Assembly: GCF_002943465.1 (NCBI RefSeq)
Contig: NZ_PTQY01000003.1
Span: 124,001 to 188,000, forward strand
DNA from: Rhodoferax sp. TS-BS-61-7
GTDB taxonomy: Bacteria; Pseudomonadota; Gammaproteobacteria; Burkholderiales; Burkholderiaceae_C
DNA length: 64,000 nucleotides
Reading direction: 5' to 3'
Shown: positions 30,023-38,830 of the stretch, piece by piece
How positions within the stretch are numbered: the first letter of the stretch is position 1
Layout: every line of letters begins with the position of its first letter
Notes under the pieces: generated by a model
Database searches by the model: none
Told to the model about the DNA's origin: nothing
The model's input: only the letters and a program-made list of their open reading frames with translations
Program-made: the position numbers and the translations under genes

Positions 30023-30925
30023 ATGTCAAAGATATTGCAAAGCACTAATTTTCCGCAAGTAGCTAAACAACGTGTCTGCATACTACTGACCTGCTTTAAT
30101 CGCAAGGAAAAAACTCTCGCTTGTTTTGCTGCACTCCAAGCTAACGTACTGCCTTCTGGTATTGATTTAACAGCAGTAGTAGTAGACGACGGAAGCTCCG
30201 ACGGCACAGCAGAGGCCTTGACTGAGAAGTACCCTTGGGTGCGCGTTGAACGCTCTGCAGAAAGTTTGTACTGGTGCCGTGGTATGCACCAGGCGTTTGA
30301 GATTGCCCAACGATCCAACCCCGACCTCTATGTATGGCTTAACGACGACACCATGCTGCAGCCGAATGCGCTCGCAAGGCTTATTGAGACAGAGCAGCAA
30401 TTGCGCGCGGCTGTCGGCAAGCCGGTTGTGGTGGTAGGCAGCACCGTCGATGAAAGCACAGGCGCCTTGACCTATGGTGGATGTATTCGGCTCGCAGGCT
30501 TGAAACGTATGCGCTTCGCGCGTATGCAGCCCACGAATGTAGCCCAGCGTTGTGATGCAATGAATGGCAACTTGGTTCTTTTGTCTAAACAGGCTGTGGA
30601 AGTGGTGGGCAACTTAGATCCAGTGTTTGAGCACGCCATGGGAGACACAGACTACGCATTACGGGCGAACAAACTCGGTGCATCAGTTTGGGTGGCGCCC
30701 GGTATCTACGGAACGTGCAGCAATAACTCATTAGTTGGTACGTATATGGATTCCAGCTTGCCATTGCGACGCCGCTGGACACTCATGATGCATCGCAAAG
30801 GTTTGCCTTGGCGCTCTTGGCTGGCGCTTACAAGTCGGCATGCTGGCCCCGTATGGCCACTCTACTTTGTCTGGCCGTACCTAAGCCTCGTCCTCGGTTT
30901 TTATAAAAGTCGGTCAACAAAATAG
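30023..30925 (+). CDS. Glycosyltransferase family 2
   Basis: A 300-residue GT-A transferase, rhamnosyl/galactofuranosyl-like in layout. N-terminal CILLTCFNRKEKTLACFAAL is followed by VVVDDGSSDGTAEAL and the metal-binding LNDDTML (DxD-like). The acceptor region has MNGNLVLLSKQAVEVVGNL and HAMGDTDYALRA. The C-terminal end has a weakly hydrophobic segment (GPVWPLYFVWPYLSLVLG) that may sit on the membrane. Specificity cannot be read from sequence. Confidence 0.9.
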   Translation: MSKILQSTNFPQVAKQRVCILLTCFNRKEKTLACFAALQANVLPSGIDLTAVVVDDGSSDGTAEALTEKYPWVRVERSAESLYWCRGMHQAFEIAQRSNPDLYVWLNDDTMLQPNALARLIETEQQLRAAVGKPVVVVGSTVDESTGALTYGGCIRLAGLKRMRFARMQPTNVAQRCDAMNGNLVLLSKQAVEVVGNLDPVFEHAMGDTDYALRANKLGASVWVAPGIYGTCSNNSLVGTYMDSSLPLRRRWTLMMHRKGLPWRSWLALTSRHAGPVWPLYFVWPYLSLVLGFYKSRSTK

Positions 30926-30945
30926 TGGCCACTTGCGGAATAAAG

Positions 30946-33045
30946 ATGACTCGCTTTTCAACTCGCCATAGCGTTGCATCTAACGAGGATGCAGCCCAAA
31001 TCGAAAATACAACGATGCGGACAAGCATGCCCAACCCGAGCTACATCAATGCAGGGCTTGCGAGCGAGCTTCGAAAAGCCGCTTCGATAGCGATATTTGC
31101 ATCTGTGCTTGCTACGGCGAGCAAAGCATGGTCAGCTCAAGAGATTTGTATCACTCCCGAGCCAGTTGCAACTGCACTCTCAGCGTGTATTCCTCTGAGT
31201 GCACTCCCCGACTGGCTTCGCAAGAACGTGAAACGCGATGCGCAGGGACATGCTTCGGAAGATGTATTGGTGCGTCTTGGTGAAGGCCTACACAGGCTAG
31301 CAAGCCCTATCGTCATAGACGCAACGGCATGGAGAAGCGGCGGACGGCAGCTGACAATTGAAGGACTTGGCGCCAGCAAAACCGTCGTTTCTGGTGCGGT
31401 GACGGCACCGACGGCGACACTGCCAGAAGGTGACAGAGCTAATAAAAAACTGCAACAAGGCGTTGTAGGAATCTCACTCAAAAATCTTGGTATCACGCCC
31501 CCAGAGAAACTGTCCGAATACCGATTTGGCAAATCTGTTTTGCCTGACTTCGAATTATTTTCCAATGGAAATCGATTGCCACGGTCTCGCTGGCCAAACA
31601 CTGGCTTTGGAGCGGTTGCAACTGTTGAAGAACTTGGGGGCGTAAGGTTCACTGTACGCGGACAGGATGTTCGCCGTTATGCCACCGAGCCTGCTTTGAT
31701 GCTGGGCGGCTACTTTGCACACGATTGGGCAGACGAGACACTCAGGGCAGGCGCTATCGATGTGTCAGGGGTTCGGTTTTTGCAGAATTTGCCTAGCTAC
31801 GGCGTCAAGATAGGTCAGCGGGTTTGGTTTGAAAATGCACTTAGCGATATCGACACCCCGGGTGAATGGGCCTATGACCCCGAAAGTCAATCTATATATG
31901 TGCTCCCAGAAGCCAATCAGGCAAGCACTAACTTTGAAGTTTCCAAATCACTGGAAGGTATTGTCTTCAATAAAGTCTGGAATGTACTCGTCAAAGATAT
32001 TGGATTTACGAGCTTCCGGGACAACGCTATCAGAGTGGATGAAGGCTTGGATATCGCCCTAAAAGGGATCCACATACGCAATAGTGGAGGGGTTGGAATA
32101 CGTTTGAATGGCAGAAACGTTGTCGCCAATGATCTTTCTGTCGCTGACACTGGTGCCGGCGGAGTTTCCATAAGTGGAGGCAATCGCATCACCTTGAGTC
32201 CTGGGCGCGTGGCCGTTCGAAATTGCACTGTCGAAAGAGTTGGACGTCTGAGTAAATCCTACAAAGTAGCCGTTGGGATTGCAGGCGTTGGAAACGAAGT
32301 TTCCAACTGCCGACTCAGCGATGGCCCGCATGCGGCCATACTTTTCCATGGAAATGACCACCTCATCGAAGGCAACTTGATTGAGCGTTTTGTGCTGGAA
32401 ACAGATGACGCCGGAGCAATCTACACAGGACAAGACTGGACCGAACGTGGAACGATTATTCGTGGCAATTTTTTACGCAACTTGGGCATGCCTAAAAGCA
32501 AGTACGGTGCAAACGCAATATATTTGGACGACCAAGCCAGCGGAATCATTGTCAAAGAAAATCTAATCATAAACAGCCATAGAGGCGTAATGATTGGTGG
32601 GGGACGTGACAATAAGGTGGAGGGAAATGTATTTCTGGGTTGCAGTGATGGTATTTATCTTGATTCAAGAGGTACCCGGGAAATCGAGCTCCGGGGAGCA
32701 CTGGCAAACCCTAGTTTGCGCAAAAGCTTTATCGATGTAAACGGTGCGGGGCCTGAGTACACAGCTCGCTACCCGGATTTATTGGCTAACGGTACACAGG
32801 CTTTAGGACATGCCGGCAACAATGTTGCTAACGACAATATTTTTACGGAATGCATTACGTCATACACCATAAAACAGCCAGCTCAAGGTGCAATAAAAAT
32901 TGGCACAACGTATATCGCACAACCTATTGGTTTAGAAGATAGAACGAAATCACTCACACCACAAGAATTCCTGCTGCTTCGAGCCAAGCTTACCAGCAGC
33001 TCCGAGAGTGTTACTCCGCGTGAAGCCACCAAGGATATTCCATGA
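30946..33045 (+). CDS. Exported right-handed parallel beta-helix protein (lyase/epimerase-like)
   Basis: About 699 residues. The start is uncertain: ATG 30946 has a GGAA ribosome site, while ATGs at 31015 and 31027 would give a more normal signal peptide (LRKAASIAIFASVLATASKAWSA). The body has beta-helix rungs, e.g. KGIHIRNSGGVGIRLNGR, NCTVERVGRLSK, GPHAAILFHGNDHLIEGN, TIIRGNFLRNLG and ENLIINSHRGVMIGGGRDN. Such folds occur in polysaccharide lyases and C5-epimerases. Its place between a GT2 and the polymerase suggests it acts on the new polymer in the periplasm, possibly as a lyase. Catalytic residues cannot be assigned. Confidence 0.78.
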   Translation: MTRFSTRHSVASNEDAAQIENTTMRTSMPNPSYINAGLASELRKAASIAIFASVLATASKAWSAQEICITPEPVATALSACIPLSALPDWLRKNVKRDAQGHASEDVLVRLGEGLHRLASPIVIDATAWRSGGRQLTIEGLGASKTVVSGAVTAPTATLPEGDRANKKLQQGVVGISLKNLGITPPEKLSEYRFGKSVLPDFELFSNGNRLPRSRWPNTGFGAVATVEELGGVRFTVRGQDVRRYATEPALMLGGYFAHDWADETLRAGAIDVSGVRFLQNLPSYGVKIGQRVWFENALSDIDTPGEWAYDPESQSIYVLPEANQASTNFEVSKSLEGIVFNKVWNVLVKDIGFTSFRDNAIRVDEGLDIALKGIHIRNSGGVGIRLNGRNVVANDLSVADTGAGGVSISGGNRITLSPGRVAVRNCTVERVGRLSKSYKVAVGIAGVGNEVSNCRLSDGPHAAILFHGNDHLIEGNLIERFVLETDDAGAIYTGQDWTERGTIIRGNFLRNLGMPKSKYGANAIYLDDQASGIIVKENLIINSHRGVMIGGGRDNKVEGNVFLGCSDGIYLDSRGTREIELRGALANPSLRKSFIDVNGAGPEYTARYPDLLANGTQALGHAGNNVANDNIFTECITSYTIKQPAQGAIKIGTTYIAQPIGLEDRTKSLTPQEFLLLRAKLTSSSESVTPREATKDIP

Positions 33046-34301
33046 ACACGGCTTACTACAAATCAGTCACCACAATCACGGGAAAAATTCTTAGTTCAAA
33101 AGTATTTAATACATCTATTTTAAAAAAGATAGCTACAACAGCATTAACTGCGACAGTATTAATCGGTAGCGTCATTTTTAGTTTATATCTACCTGCACTA
33201 TTTTTGTTCCTATGGTTGATGCTTATGGCATTTTTACCAAAAAACCCTAGCGCAACCATCGCAATATCTGCAGTTAATGTCATATTCATTTTTGGTTGGA
33301 TGAATATGGAAAAAGTGCCAATGAATGATTGGCTCTGGTACACCACCCACTACCGCTGGCTTGAGGAAATGCCGCTCACTAGCTATTTAGGGCATATCTT
33401 TAATGGCATGACCATTAAATCAAGTGAGCCCGTTTATCACACGATCTCTGCCATGGTTTCGCGTATTTCGCTTGGCTCCGTTTCTGTCTTGGCGCTGGTT
33501 GTTACTTCAATAATTTACGGTAGCGTAGCCGTTGGTATAGCTAAGCTAGCGCAGGGCCGTATCAAATCACCATTTGAAGCCGTATTGCTTACTTGGATTC
33601 CACTTTCTGTAGGCATCACTTTTACATTAACTGCGCAATTGGTCAGACAAGAAATCGCTGCATCATTTCTTTTTATGGGCCTCGCCATGCTGTGGGCAAA
33701 AGATAAGAAAACAGGCTGGCTCTTTGTTGGACTTGCATTACTTACACACAACTCTGCAGCGTTTCCTGCGCTTTGTATTATTTTCTCTGCATGGTGCGTC
33801 ATAAAAATTCGTATGCCAATAAAGCATTGGCTACCGTTAACTGTGCTGTGCGGTGGTGTACTTGGGGGGGGGTTAATATTGTCACCAAGTGGTGAAAACT
33901 ACTATATATCCCAACAAAATGATGGCCGTATTTCAGTCTCAATTTATTTGTTAGATACCTTACTAATTGGTGTACTTCTTTTTTTCCGCAAAAATTTAAA
34001 TGATCTAAAAGAATTCACGCAAATACTCATTGCTTCGCTAACAGCCTACGTGACATTTATCATCGCAGTAGCGCCAGCGCCACTACTATTGTTGCGAATG
34101 TATTTTTACATGGATTTCTTTCGTGTCGCCATTTTGATTCTTCTTATGATTGCCATTTTAAAATTACGCAATGCGCTGCTGATGGGCTTGCCAGCATTGA
34201 TTCTGGCATTTGCTTACATAGAAGCGCGTCTTCTTACTTCTCCATTTTATTATTTTGGCGGCTTCACGGCACACCTACTGAGGCCTTTTGCATTTTTTTG
34301 A
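33042..34301 (+). CDS. Wzy-like polysaccharide polymerase (EpsG family)
   Basis: A 419-residue membrane protein with about ten hydrophobic segments. An early loop has DWLWYTTHYRWLEEMP and EPVYHTISAMVSR, the arrangement of EpsG-type O-antigen/EPS polymerases. LVRQEIAASFLFMGLAMLWA and LLTHNSAAFPALCI are also characteristic. It should join repeat units in the periplasm. Its start overlaps the beta-helix gene by ATGA. Wzy proteins are poorly conserved, so the call rests on topology, motif style and position, and on the absence of another candidate. Confidence 0.8.
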   Translation: MNTAYYKSVTTITGKILSSKVFNTSILKKIATTALTATVLIGSVIFSLYLPALFLFLWLMLMAFLPKNPSATIAISAVNVIFIFGWMNMEKVPMNDWLWYTTHYRWLEEMPLTSYLGHIFNGMTIKSSEPVYHTISAMVSRISLGSVSVLALVVTSIIYGSVAVGIAKLAQGRIKSPFEAVLLTWIPLSVGITFTLTAQLVRQEIAASFLFMGLAMLWAKDKKTGWLFVGLALLTHNSAAFPALCIIFSAWCVIKIRMPIKHWLPLTVLCGGVLGGGLILSPSGENYYISQQNDGRISVSIYLLDTLLIGVLLFFRKNLNDLKEFTQILIASLTAYVTFIIAVAPAPLLLLRMYFYMDFFRVAILILLMIAILKLRNALLMGLPALILAFAYIEARLLTSPFYYFGGFTAHLLRPFAFF

Positions 34302-34351
34302 AAAAGAATATTTAAAACACCTGTGTTAACTTCATATTCAGTATCTAAGCG

Positions 34352-34978
34352 ATGAAAATTATTTCTCTATTAATTGCATTTTCTCGAAGAATTCAGACCA
34401 TGGCTTTGGTTATGAATAAAAGCGAATTCTTGACCTTTGGTAAAAACATTCATATCGGTATAGGCACTAGACTTTGGGCACCTGATTCAATAGAAATTGG
34501 CTCCCATGTCTATATCGGCAAGCAGGTACATATTGAAGCCAACTGCGAAATCGGCGACTACTGTCTGCTTGCCAATCGCGTCGCCATCATTGGCAGGAAC
34601 GACCACGACTACACGGCGGTTGGTTTTCCAATGCGATATGCACCGTGGATTGGGAGCAAGCGATTCCCCAGCCCACACAGAGAGGACAAGGCCGTCATCG
34701 AATCGGACGTGTGGCTTGGTTTTGGTGCGGTGGTTTTGACAGGCGTCACCATTGGTCGTGGCTCGGTTGTTGCTGCGGGCAGCGTGGTCACCAAGGACAT
34801 TCCACCCTATTCAATTGCCGCGGGGGTGCCTGCCAAGGTGGTCGCCCTGCGATTTGCTGACGAGCAAACCATTGCTCGACACGAGGCTGCGATTCTTAGC
34901 GGGCGCTTTGCCTTTTCGGAGCGAGGTTACGACCACTGTGTGATTGAACCAGCGGCCACACCAACAGATAGACCATGA
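34352..34978 (+). CDS. Hexapeptide-repeat acyltransferase (WbbJ-like), composition mosaic
   Basis: A 208-residue left-handed beta-helix acyltransferase with IHIGIGTRLWAPDSIEIGSH, KQVHIEANCEIGDYCLLANR, VWLGFGAVVLTGVTIGRGSV and AAGVPAKVVALRF. Residues HDYTAVGF resemble the acceptor loop of WbbJ/WcaF acetyltransferases. The first ~200 bp are AT-rich like the cassette, whereas the 3' two thirds are GC-rich like the flanks. The composition border therefore falls inside the gene. It overlaps the next gene by ATGA. Confidence 0.85.
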   Translation: MKIISLLIAFSRRIQTMALVMNKSEFLTFGKNIHIGIGTRLWAPDSIEIGSHVYIGKQVHIEANCEIGDYCLLANRVAIIGRNDHDYTAVGFPMRYAPWIGSKRFPSPHREDKAVIESDVWLGFGAVVLTGVTIGRGSVVAAGSVVTKDIPPYSIAAGVPAKVVALRFADEQTIARHEAAILSGRFAFSERGYDHCVIEPAATPTDRP

Positions 34979-36105
34979 AAAAAGTTGTCATTCTTCAGCA
35001 TCGTTTGCTGCACTACCGCACCAAGCTCTTCGAGCAACTGCGCACCGCCGGTGCGGCCAAAGGGATACAGATCGAACTGGTGCACGGACAAGCCTCTCGT
35101 CGCGAGTCGATAAAAAAGGACGAAGGTACTTTGGCTTGGGCGCGCAAGGTTGTGAACACGGTCTGGGAGCTGGGTGAGCGGGACATCATTTGGCAACCTT
35201 TCCCCAAACAGCTCAAAGACGCCGATCTGGTGGTCGTGATGCAAGAAAGCCGCATTTTGTCCAACTACCCGCTGCTGCTGAGCCGCCTGTGGTCTGCGCG
35301 CAAGGTGGGGTACTGGGGCCATGGCAAAAACTTTCAAAGCGATGCTCCCGCAGGCTTGCGCGAGCAGTGGAAGAATTTTTTGCTCCGGCGTGTGGACTGG
35401 TGGTTTGCCTACACCGGGATGACGGTAGATATTCTGACCAAAGCGGGCTACCCCGCTGCACAAATCACTTGCCTGGACAACGCCATAGACACCAGCAGCT
35501 TCAAGGCTGATCTGGCGTCTTGGTCCACCGATGAGGTGCTGGCCGCTAAGCAGCAACTCGGCATTGCAGGCAACGCACCTGTGGGTGTGTTCTGCGGATC
35601 GCTCTACCCGGACAAAAAACTTGGCTTGCTGGTGGCCTCTGCCGATTTGATTCGCCAGCGCATGCCCAACTTTGCATTGGTAGTGATTGGCGATGGTCCG
35701 TCTATGCCAGAGATGCGGGAGGCTGCCGCCACCCGGCCATGGATGCATTTGCTGGGAGTGCGCAAGGGGCGCGAGAAAGCGTTGTACTTCCGCATGGGGG
35801 ACGTGATGTTGAACCCCGGCCTGGTGGGCTTGCACATTGTGGATGCGTTTTGCGCGGGTATGGTGATGATGACTACCCGCACGGCCCGCCATTCGCCAGA
35901 AGTGGCCTACCTGCGCGATGGCGAAAACGGGGTGTACGGCGACGACACGCCGCAGGCCTATAGCCAGGCGGTGCTGGACGTGATTGAAGACACGGACCGG
36001 CTGGCACGCATGAAGGCCAGCGCCCTGGCCGACAGTGAGCACTACACCCTGGAAAACATGGTGCAGCGGTTTGCCGATGGCATTGAGGCGGCAGTGCATG
36101 GCTAA
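34975..36105 (+). CDS. Glycosyltransferase family 4
   Basis: A 376-residue GT-B transferase. N-terminal VVILQHRLLHYRTKLFEQL and the KVGYWGHGKNFQSDAP segment precede the donor domain with VGVFCGSLYPDKKLGLL, ALVVIGDGPSMPEM and LNPGLVGLHIVDAFCAGMVM. The Glu of the usual EX7E is less clear than in the 28653 gene. GC-rich, coupled to the acyltransferase by a 4-bp overlap and to the WecG-like gene by 8 bp. Confidence 0.88.
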   Translation: MKKVVILQHRLLHYRTKLFEQLRTAGAAKGIQIELVHGQASRRESIKKDEGTLAWARKVVNTVWELGERDIIWQPFPKQLKDADLVVVMQESRILSNYPLLLSRLWSARKVGYWGHGKNFQSDAPAGLREQWKNFLLRRVDWWFAYTGMTVDILTKAGYPAAQITCLDNAIDTSSFKADLASWSTDEVLAAKQQLGIAGNAPVGVFCGSLYPDKKLGLLVASADLIRQRMPNFALVVIGDGPSMPEMREAAATRPWMHLLGVRKGREKALYFRMGDVMLNPGLVGLHIVDAFCAGMVMMTTRTARHSPEVAYLRDGENGVYGDDTPQAYSQAVLDVIEDTDRLARMKASALADSEHYTLENMVQRFADGIEAAVHG

Positions 36106-36856
36106 AACAGGGCACAAGGTGTTGAGCGCCTTTATTGATGCGGTGGATTGGTCCACGGCGCTGTCGCGCATTGGCGCCTGGGCCGCAGCGCAAGAGAGTC
36201 GTTATGTGTGTATCTGCAACGCGCATTCGGTGGTGACGGCCGGGCAAGACGCGGCCTTTGGCACGGTGGTGGCGCAGGCCGACATGGCCACGCCCGACGG
36301 TGCCCCGGTGGCGTGGATGATGCGCAAGCTGGGGTTTACAAGCCAGCAGCGCATCAACGGGCCGGACCTGATGTGGAAATACTGTGCAGAGGCAGCGCAG
36401 CGCAACGAGTCGATCTACCTGTATGGCGGTGCAGAAGACACGCTGACCATTCTGCAGGCCAAGCTGGCGGCGGCTTTTCCTGCACTGCGGGTGGCGGGGG
36501 CGTACTCGCCGCCGTTTCGGGCGCTTACCGACGCTGAGGACGCTGCGGTGGTGGAGCGCATCAATAAATCGGGCGCGGGTACGGTGTGGGTGAGCCTGGG
36601 CTGCCCCAAGCAAGAGCTGTGGATGGCGGCGCACCGCGGGCACATTCAGGCGGTGATGGTGGGGGTGGGCGCTGCGTTTGATTACCACGCGGGCACCATT
36701 CAGCGCGCGCCGCTGTGGATGCAAAACGCGGGCCTGGAGTGGCTGCACCGCCTGGTGTCAGAACCCCGGCGCTTGTGGAAGCGTTATTTGGTAACCAACA
36801 CCTTGTTCATTGCGGGCGCGGCCCGCCAACTGCTCACGCACCGCCATGCTGAGTAA
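36098..36856 (+). CDS. WecG/TagA/CpsF family glycosyltransferase (GT26)
   Basis: A 252-residue GT26 protein. ATG 36098 (MAKTGHKVLSAFIDAVDW) is preferred, overlapping the previous stop. Family features are YVCICNAHSVVTAGQD, the ADMATPDGAPVAWMMRKLG signature, RINGPDLMWKYC, YLYGGAEDTLTIL, VWVSLGCPKQELWM and GVGAAFDYHAGTIQRAP. Members transfer ManNAcA, ManNAc or glucuronic acid-type residues; with ugd nearby, GlcA transfer (as for GumK/WcaK-like roles) is a guess only. It overlaps the Nudix gene. Confidence 0.9.
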   Translation: MAKTGHKVLSAFIDAVDWSTALSRIGAWAAAQESRYVCICNAHSVVTAGQDAAFGTVVAQADMATPDGAPVAWMMRKLGFTSQQRINGPDLMWKYCAEAAQRNESIYLYGGAEDTLTILQAKLAAAFPALRVAGAYSPPFRALTDAEDAAVVERINKSGAGTVWVSLGCPKQELWMAAHRGHIQAVMVGVGAAFDYHAGTIQRAPLWMQNAGLEWLHRLVSEPRRLWKRYLVTNTLFIAGAARQLLTHRHAE

Positions 36857-37346
36857 AGAAGTGTTTTTGGGCGTGGTGGATGCTGCGCCGCTGGTGGCCA
36901 TGGACCTGGTGGTGGTGCGCGGCGGCACCGAGATTTTGCTGGGCCTGCGCAACAACCGGCCGGCGCAGGGCTTTTGGTTTGTGCCGGGCGGGCGCATTCG
37001 CAAAAACGAGCCCATGCAGGCGGCGCTAACGCGGGTAGCGCAGGCCGAGCTGGGGCTAGACTTGGCCACCCTGCCCCAGCCGCCGGTGCACATGGGTGCG
37101 TTTGAGCATTTTTATGCCGACTGTTTTGCAGGCGACGCGGGCGTGTCTACCCACTATGTGGTGATGGGCAACCTGGTGCAGCTGCCCGCCGGCACCGAGC
37201 TGGCCGCAGCAGACGCCCAACACAGCGCCCTGCGCTGGTGGCCGCTGCCAGAGGCACAGGCGTCTAGCGAAGTGCACCGCTTTACCAAGGACTATGTGGA
37301 CGCCATATTGCTATCAAAAGAGAAGCTGCTTGCGCATATTCCATAA
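36846..37346 (+). CDS. gmm: GDP-mannose mannosyl hydrolase (Nudix)
   Basis: A 166-residue Nudix-fold protein of the GDPMH type. ATG 36846 (MLSKEVFLGVVDAAPLVAMDL) overlaps the upstream stop. The altered Nudix box (PGGRIRKNEPMQAALTRV, then AELGL) lacks one of the canonical Glu residues, as expected for GDP-mannose hydrolases that release mannose plus GDP. NNRPAQGFWFVPGGR is diagnostic. The last 13 residues (ILLSKEKLLAHIP) and the stop come from a dispersed repeat copy at 37308-37365, so the natural C-terminus may have been replaced. Confidence 0.9.
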   Translation: MLSKEVFLGVVDAAPLVAMDLVVVRGGTEILLGLRNNRPAQGFWFVPGGRIRKNEPMQAALTRVAQAELGLDLATLPQPPVHMGAFEHFYADCFAGDAGVSTHYVVMGNLVQLPAGTELAAADAQHSALRWWPLPEAQASSEVHRFTKDYVDAILLSKEKLLAHIP

Positions 37347-37365
37347 GGGCTAGAGACCTATTTTG
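37308..37365 (+). repeat. Dispersed ~55-bp repeat, copy at the gmm 3' end
   Basis: This reads TTGCTATCAAAAGAGAAGC, TGCTTGCGCATATTCC, ATAAGGGCTAGAGACC. It is very close to the copies at 38715 and 63259. It encodes the end of gmm, whose stop TAA is inside the ATAAGGGC block. Confidence 0.85.
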
Positions 37366-37389
37366 TTTAAATTTAAGAGGGAGTGAGTG

Positions 37390-38712
37390 ATGAAAATTAC
37401 CGTGATTGGAACCGGCTATGTGGGCCTGGTGTCGGGCGCTTGTTTTGCCGATGTGGGCAACGATGTGCTGTGCCTGGATGTAGACCCGTCCAAGATCAAG
37501 ATTCTGGAAGACGGGGGCATCCCTATCTATGAACCCGGCCTGCAAGAGATGGTGAAGCGCAATGTGGCCGCAGGGCGCCTGCACTTCACCACCGATGTGG
37601 AGAAGGCGGCGCACTTTGGCACGGTGCAGTTCATCGCGGTGGGCACGCCCCCGGACGAAGATGGCTCGGCCGACATGAAGTATGTGATTGCGGCGGCGCG
37701 CAACATCGGCAAGTACATGACCGACTACAAGGTGGTGGTGGACAAGAGCACGGTGCCCGTGGGCACGGCGGACCGGGTGAAGGCGGCCATTGCCGACGAG
37801 CTGGCCAAGCGCGGTGTGAGCACGCCCTTTAGCGTGGTGAGCAACCCCGAGTTTTTGAAGGAAGGCGCCGCCATTGACGACTTTATGCGGCCCGACCGCA
37901 TTGTGGTGGGCTGCGAGGACGAGCAGGCCGCGCTGAACATGCGTGCGCTGTACGCTCCCATTCAGCGCAACCACGACCGCCTTATCGTGATGGACATTCG
38001 CAGTGCGGAGCTGACCAAGTACGCCGCCAACGCGATGCTGGCCACCCGCATCAGTTTTATGAACGAGCTGGCCAACCTGGCCGAGAAGCTGGGCGCCGAC
38101 ATTGAAAACGTGCGCAAGGGCATTGGCTCGGACCCACGCATTGGCTACGACTTTTTGTACGCTGGGGCGGGCTACGGCGGCTCATGCTTTCCCAAGGACG
38201 TGCAGGCGCTGGTGAAGACGGCGCAGGACGACGCGGGCATCACGCTGCAGGTGCTGACGGCGGTGGAAGCGGCCAACGACGCGCAAAAGCGGGTGCTGGG
38301 CGGCAAGGTGATCAAGCGCTTTGGCGCAGATCTGAAGGGCAAGCACTTTGCGCTGTGGGGCCTGGCCTTTAAAGCCAATACCGACGACATGCGCAAGGCG
38401 ACCAGCCGCGATGTGATTCAGGACCTGCTGGACGCGGGCGCCACGGTCACGGCGTATGACCCGGTGGCGATGAAGGAGGCGCAGCACTGCTTTCCCAACG
38501 AGGCCCGCCTGACCTACGCCGAGAGCCAGACCGCGGCGCTGGAAGGTGCAGATGCGCTGATCATCGTGACGGAGTGGCGCGAGTTCCGCAGCCCGGACTT
38601 TGACACCATCAAGGCCAAGCTGAAGCAGCCGGTGATTTTTGACGGCCGCAACCTGTACGACCCGAAGCTGGTGCGCAGCATGGGTATTGAGTACCAAGCG
38701 ATTGGCCGGTGA
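37390..38712 (+). CDS. ugd: UDP-glucose 6-dehydrogenase
   Basis: A 440-residue enzyme oxidising UDP-Glc to UDP-GlcA with two NAD+. ATG 37390 is preferred over the in-frame GTG just before it, with a GGGAG site 9 bp upstream. The Rossmann motif [48 protein letters not shown] and the catalytic Cys in [10 protein letters not shown] are all intact. [16 protein letters not shown] marks the C-terminal domain. A repeat copy follows directly after the stop. Confidence 0.98.
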   Translation: MKITVIGTGYVGLVSGACFADVGNDVLCLDVDPSKIKILEDGGIPIYEPGLQEMVKRNVAAGRLHFTTDVEKAAHFGTVQFIAVGTPPDEDGSADMKYVIAAARNIGKYMTDYKVVVDKSTVPVGTADRVKAAIADELAKRGVSTPFSVVSNPEFLKEGAAIDDFMRPDRIVVGCEDEQAALNMRALYAPIQRNHDRLIVMDIRSAELTKYAANAMLATRISFMNELANLAEKLGADIENVRKGIGSDPRIGYDFLYAGAGYGGSCFPKDVQALVKTAQDDAGITLQVLTAVEAANDAQKRVLGGKVIKRFGADLKGKHFALWGLAFKANTDDMRKATSRDVIQDLLDAGATVTAYDPVAMKEAQHCFPNEARLTYAESQTAALEGADALIIVTEWREFRSPDFDTIKAKLKQPVIFDGRNLYDPKLVRSMGIEYQAIGR

Positions 38713-38714
38713 AT

Positions 38715-38772
38715 TTGCTATAAAAATAGGAGCTGCTTGCGCAATATCCACGCGAACTATAGGCCAATTTGG
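38715..38772 (+). repeat. Dispersed ~55-bp repeat, copy between ugd and the phosphohexomutase
   Basis: This reads TTGCTATAAAAATAGGAGC, TGCTTGCGCAATATCCA, then GCGAACTATAGGCC, starting 2 bp after the ugd stop. The right block is more divergent than in the 37308 and 63259 copies. Confidence 0.8.
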
Positions 38773-38830
38773 CACTAAAACCAAAGGAACTATAGACTGC
38801 GGCCGCGGGCGCTTTTAGGATCGGTACCCC

